In this document: positions 63,195-64,000 of the stretch, in pieces
Layout of the letters: each line of letters starts with the position of its first letter
How positions within the stretch are numbered: position 1 is the stretch's first letter
Origin: Effrenium voratum
Taxonomy: Eukaryota; Sar; Dinophyceae; Suessiales; Symbiodiniaceae
DNA: 64,000 nucleotides
Direction of reading: 5' to 3'
Assembly (NCBI GenBank): GCA_963377175.1
Contig: CAUJNA010001503.1
Span: 1 to 64,000 of the forward strand
Translations under genes and position numbers: made by a program
Notes under the pieces: model-generated
Told to the model about the DNA's origin: nothing
What the model saw: only the letters and a program-made list of their open reading frames with translations
Databases searched by the model: none

Positions 63195-64000
63195 TTATAC
63201 GTGGTCAAGATATAACACGAACGACAAAGACGACCCGCGAAGCCGGACGACGTTGCCGTCCAGGTCGGTCAGGCGGAAGCGCATGTGCCTCAGGGTAACC
63301 GGGCCCCTGAGGGCCATGAAGTGCCCGTCGTCTGAGCCCGTCTCCACAATGGTGCCCACTCCGCTCTTCAGCGTGATCTTGGAGAGGATGTCGTCGCCCA
63401 GGTTGCCCAGCACTCTGCTGGCGTTGGCCAGCTGGGCGCAGCGCAGGTAGACCTCGTTGTGCGCCATCATGCGGACGAACTCAAAGACCTGCTGCCCGCC
63501 GGAGACAAAGCTCGGCCCCAGCATGTGGTCCACGCTGAAGGGCTTGGTGGGAGAGGCGGGCGGCGCAGCAGGGTAGTCCGCTGCGTTAGGAAATTGTTGG
63601 CGCAGCTCCAGGTCGTTCAGGATGAGCCGGTTGCCGTCGTAGGCTACGCTCAGACTGTTCGTGGTCTCGCTATAGGTGGCGGTGGCAAAGTTGGAGCTGA
63701 TCCAGGCGGCCAACCGGGCACCAGTGTACGCGCCCTCGGGCAACAACGCCCAGTTCAGCGTGCCCAGCGCGGCGTCAACCCAGTAGAGGTAGCGGCCCCG
63801 GTCCGTGGACAAAAAGCTGTCGGCCAGGCGGATTTTGTAGACGGCGAGCCGGGCGTCGCTCTGCAGGTGCAGCGACTCTCCCAGGTCGACCTCAAAGTCA
63901 CTGTCCGAGCCGGCCACCCTCTTGCGGCTGTCCACGTAGATCGTGTCATCCTTTTCTTTAGGAAGCCACCCGTCCGGCGGACGACGGGCGGGTGGACGGC
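63195..64000 (-). CDS. Minor capsid-like protein, 5' end beyond the window
   Basis: The frame is open to the window edge, so the start is not seen. Within the window it encodes about 268 residues: GWLPKEKDDTIYVDSRKRVA, LYWVDAALGTLNWALLPEGA followed by YTGARLAAWISSNFATATYS, and YDGNRLILNDLELRQQF, ending LSFVLYLDHV. The pattern of beta-strands with an LPEGAYTGxxLA motif is one I associate with minor capsid or penton-type proteins of polinton-like viruses and virophages. First gene of the virion block as seen, 4 bp from the next. Confidence 0.6.
   Translation of the reverse strand, partial: RPPARRPPDGWLPKEKDDTIYVDSRKRVAGSDSDFEVDLGESLHLQSDARLAVYKIRLADSFLSTDRGRYLYWVDAALGTLNWALLPEGAYTGARLAAWISSNFATATYSETTNSLSVAYDGNRLILNDLELRQQFPNAADYPAAPPASPTKPFSVDHMLGPSFVSGGQQVFEFVRMMAHNEVYLRCAQLANASRVLGNLGDDILSKITLKSGVGTIVETGSDDGHFMALRGPVTLRHMRFRLTDLDGNVVRLRGSSLSFVLYLDHV

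Overview
The window looks like nuclear DNA of a dinoflagellate. Two host genes can be spliced by eye, and their introns start with GT, GC or GA and nearly always end AG^G, a splice-site mix known from dinoflagellates. Every host gene I can support lies on the minus strand, which fits the unidirectional gene arrays of that group. CARR-type tetranucleotide microsatellites and small foldback repeats fill the spaces.

Layout. 1-11.3 kb: low-complexity intergenic or intronic sequence with a few plausible minus-strand exons (one TPR-like), a 49-bp tandem duplication, a foldback repeat and a CAAG/CAGG microsatellite. 11,294-34,469: a structurally complete, very large (about 23.2 kb) Copia-type LTR retrotransposon on the minus strand, inserted in a CAAA microsatellite with a CAAAC target duplication. 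34.6-39.2 kb: ribosomal protein eS1 (RPS3A), 8 exons. 40.1-40.7 kb: 3' exons of an unrecognised acidic protein, followed by 0.8 kb of microsatellite. 44.0-51.0 kb: a cytochrome b5-acyl-CoA dehydrogenase fusion gene of about 13 exons. 51-54 kb: no confident gene. 54.3-64.0 kb: a GC-rich endogenous virus-like element related in gene content to polinton-like viruses: double-jelly-roll capsid protein, other virion proteins, P-loop ATPase, HNH/PolB-like/SF1 helicase protein and a C5-methyltransferase, with several genes broken.

Retrotransposon. On the minus strand the order is 5' LTR, primer-binding region, a gag region in two overlapping frames (coiled coil, Cys-rich clusters, two CCCH zinc fingers), then a 2,537-codon pol. 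Pol carries protease, integrase, a C5-methyltransferase-like domain, a complete dUTPase, reverse transcriptase and RNase H. After pol come about 9 kb of further sense-strand coding sequence of unknown function, a polypurine tract and the 3' LTR. The whole internal region is studded with tiny hairpins, a variable 3-6 bp stem around a GNTA loop, always in the sense orientation. CTAACG/CTATCG is many-fold enriched here compared with the rest of the window. I consider this the most novel signal.

Virus-like element. Virion genes are tightly packed on the minus strand (minor capsid-like, AT-hook protein, small protein, Ala-rich membrane-type protein, capsid). Two families of intergenic hairpins with compensatory stem changes separate gene blocks. 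The capsid C-terminus lies about 4 kb away on the opposite strand, as expected if 55.85-60.08 kb were inverted. Frameshifts in the methyltransferase, polymerase/helicase and membrane-protein genes suggest decay, or assembly error.
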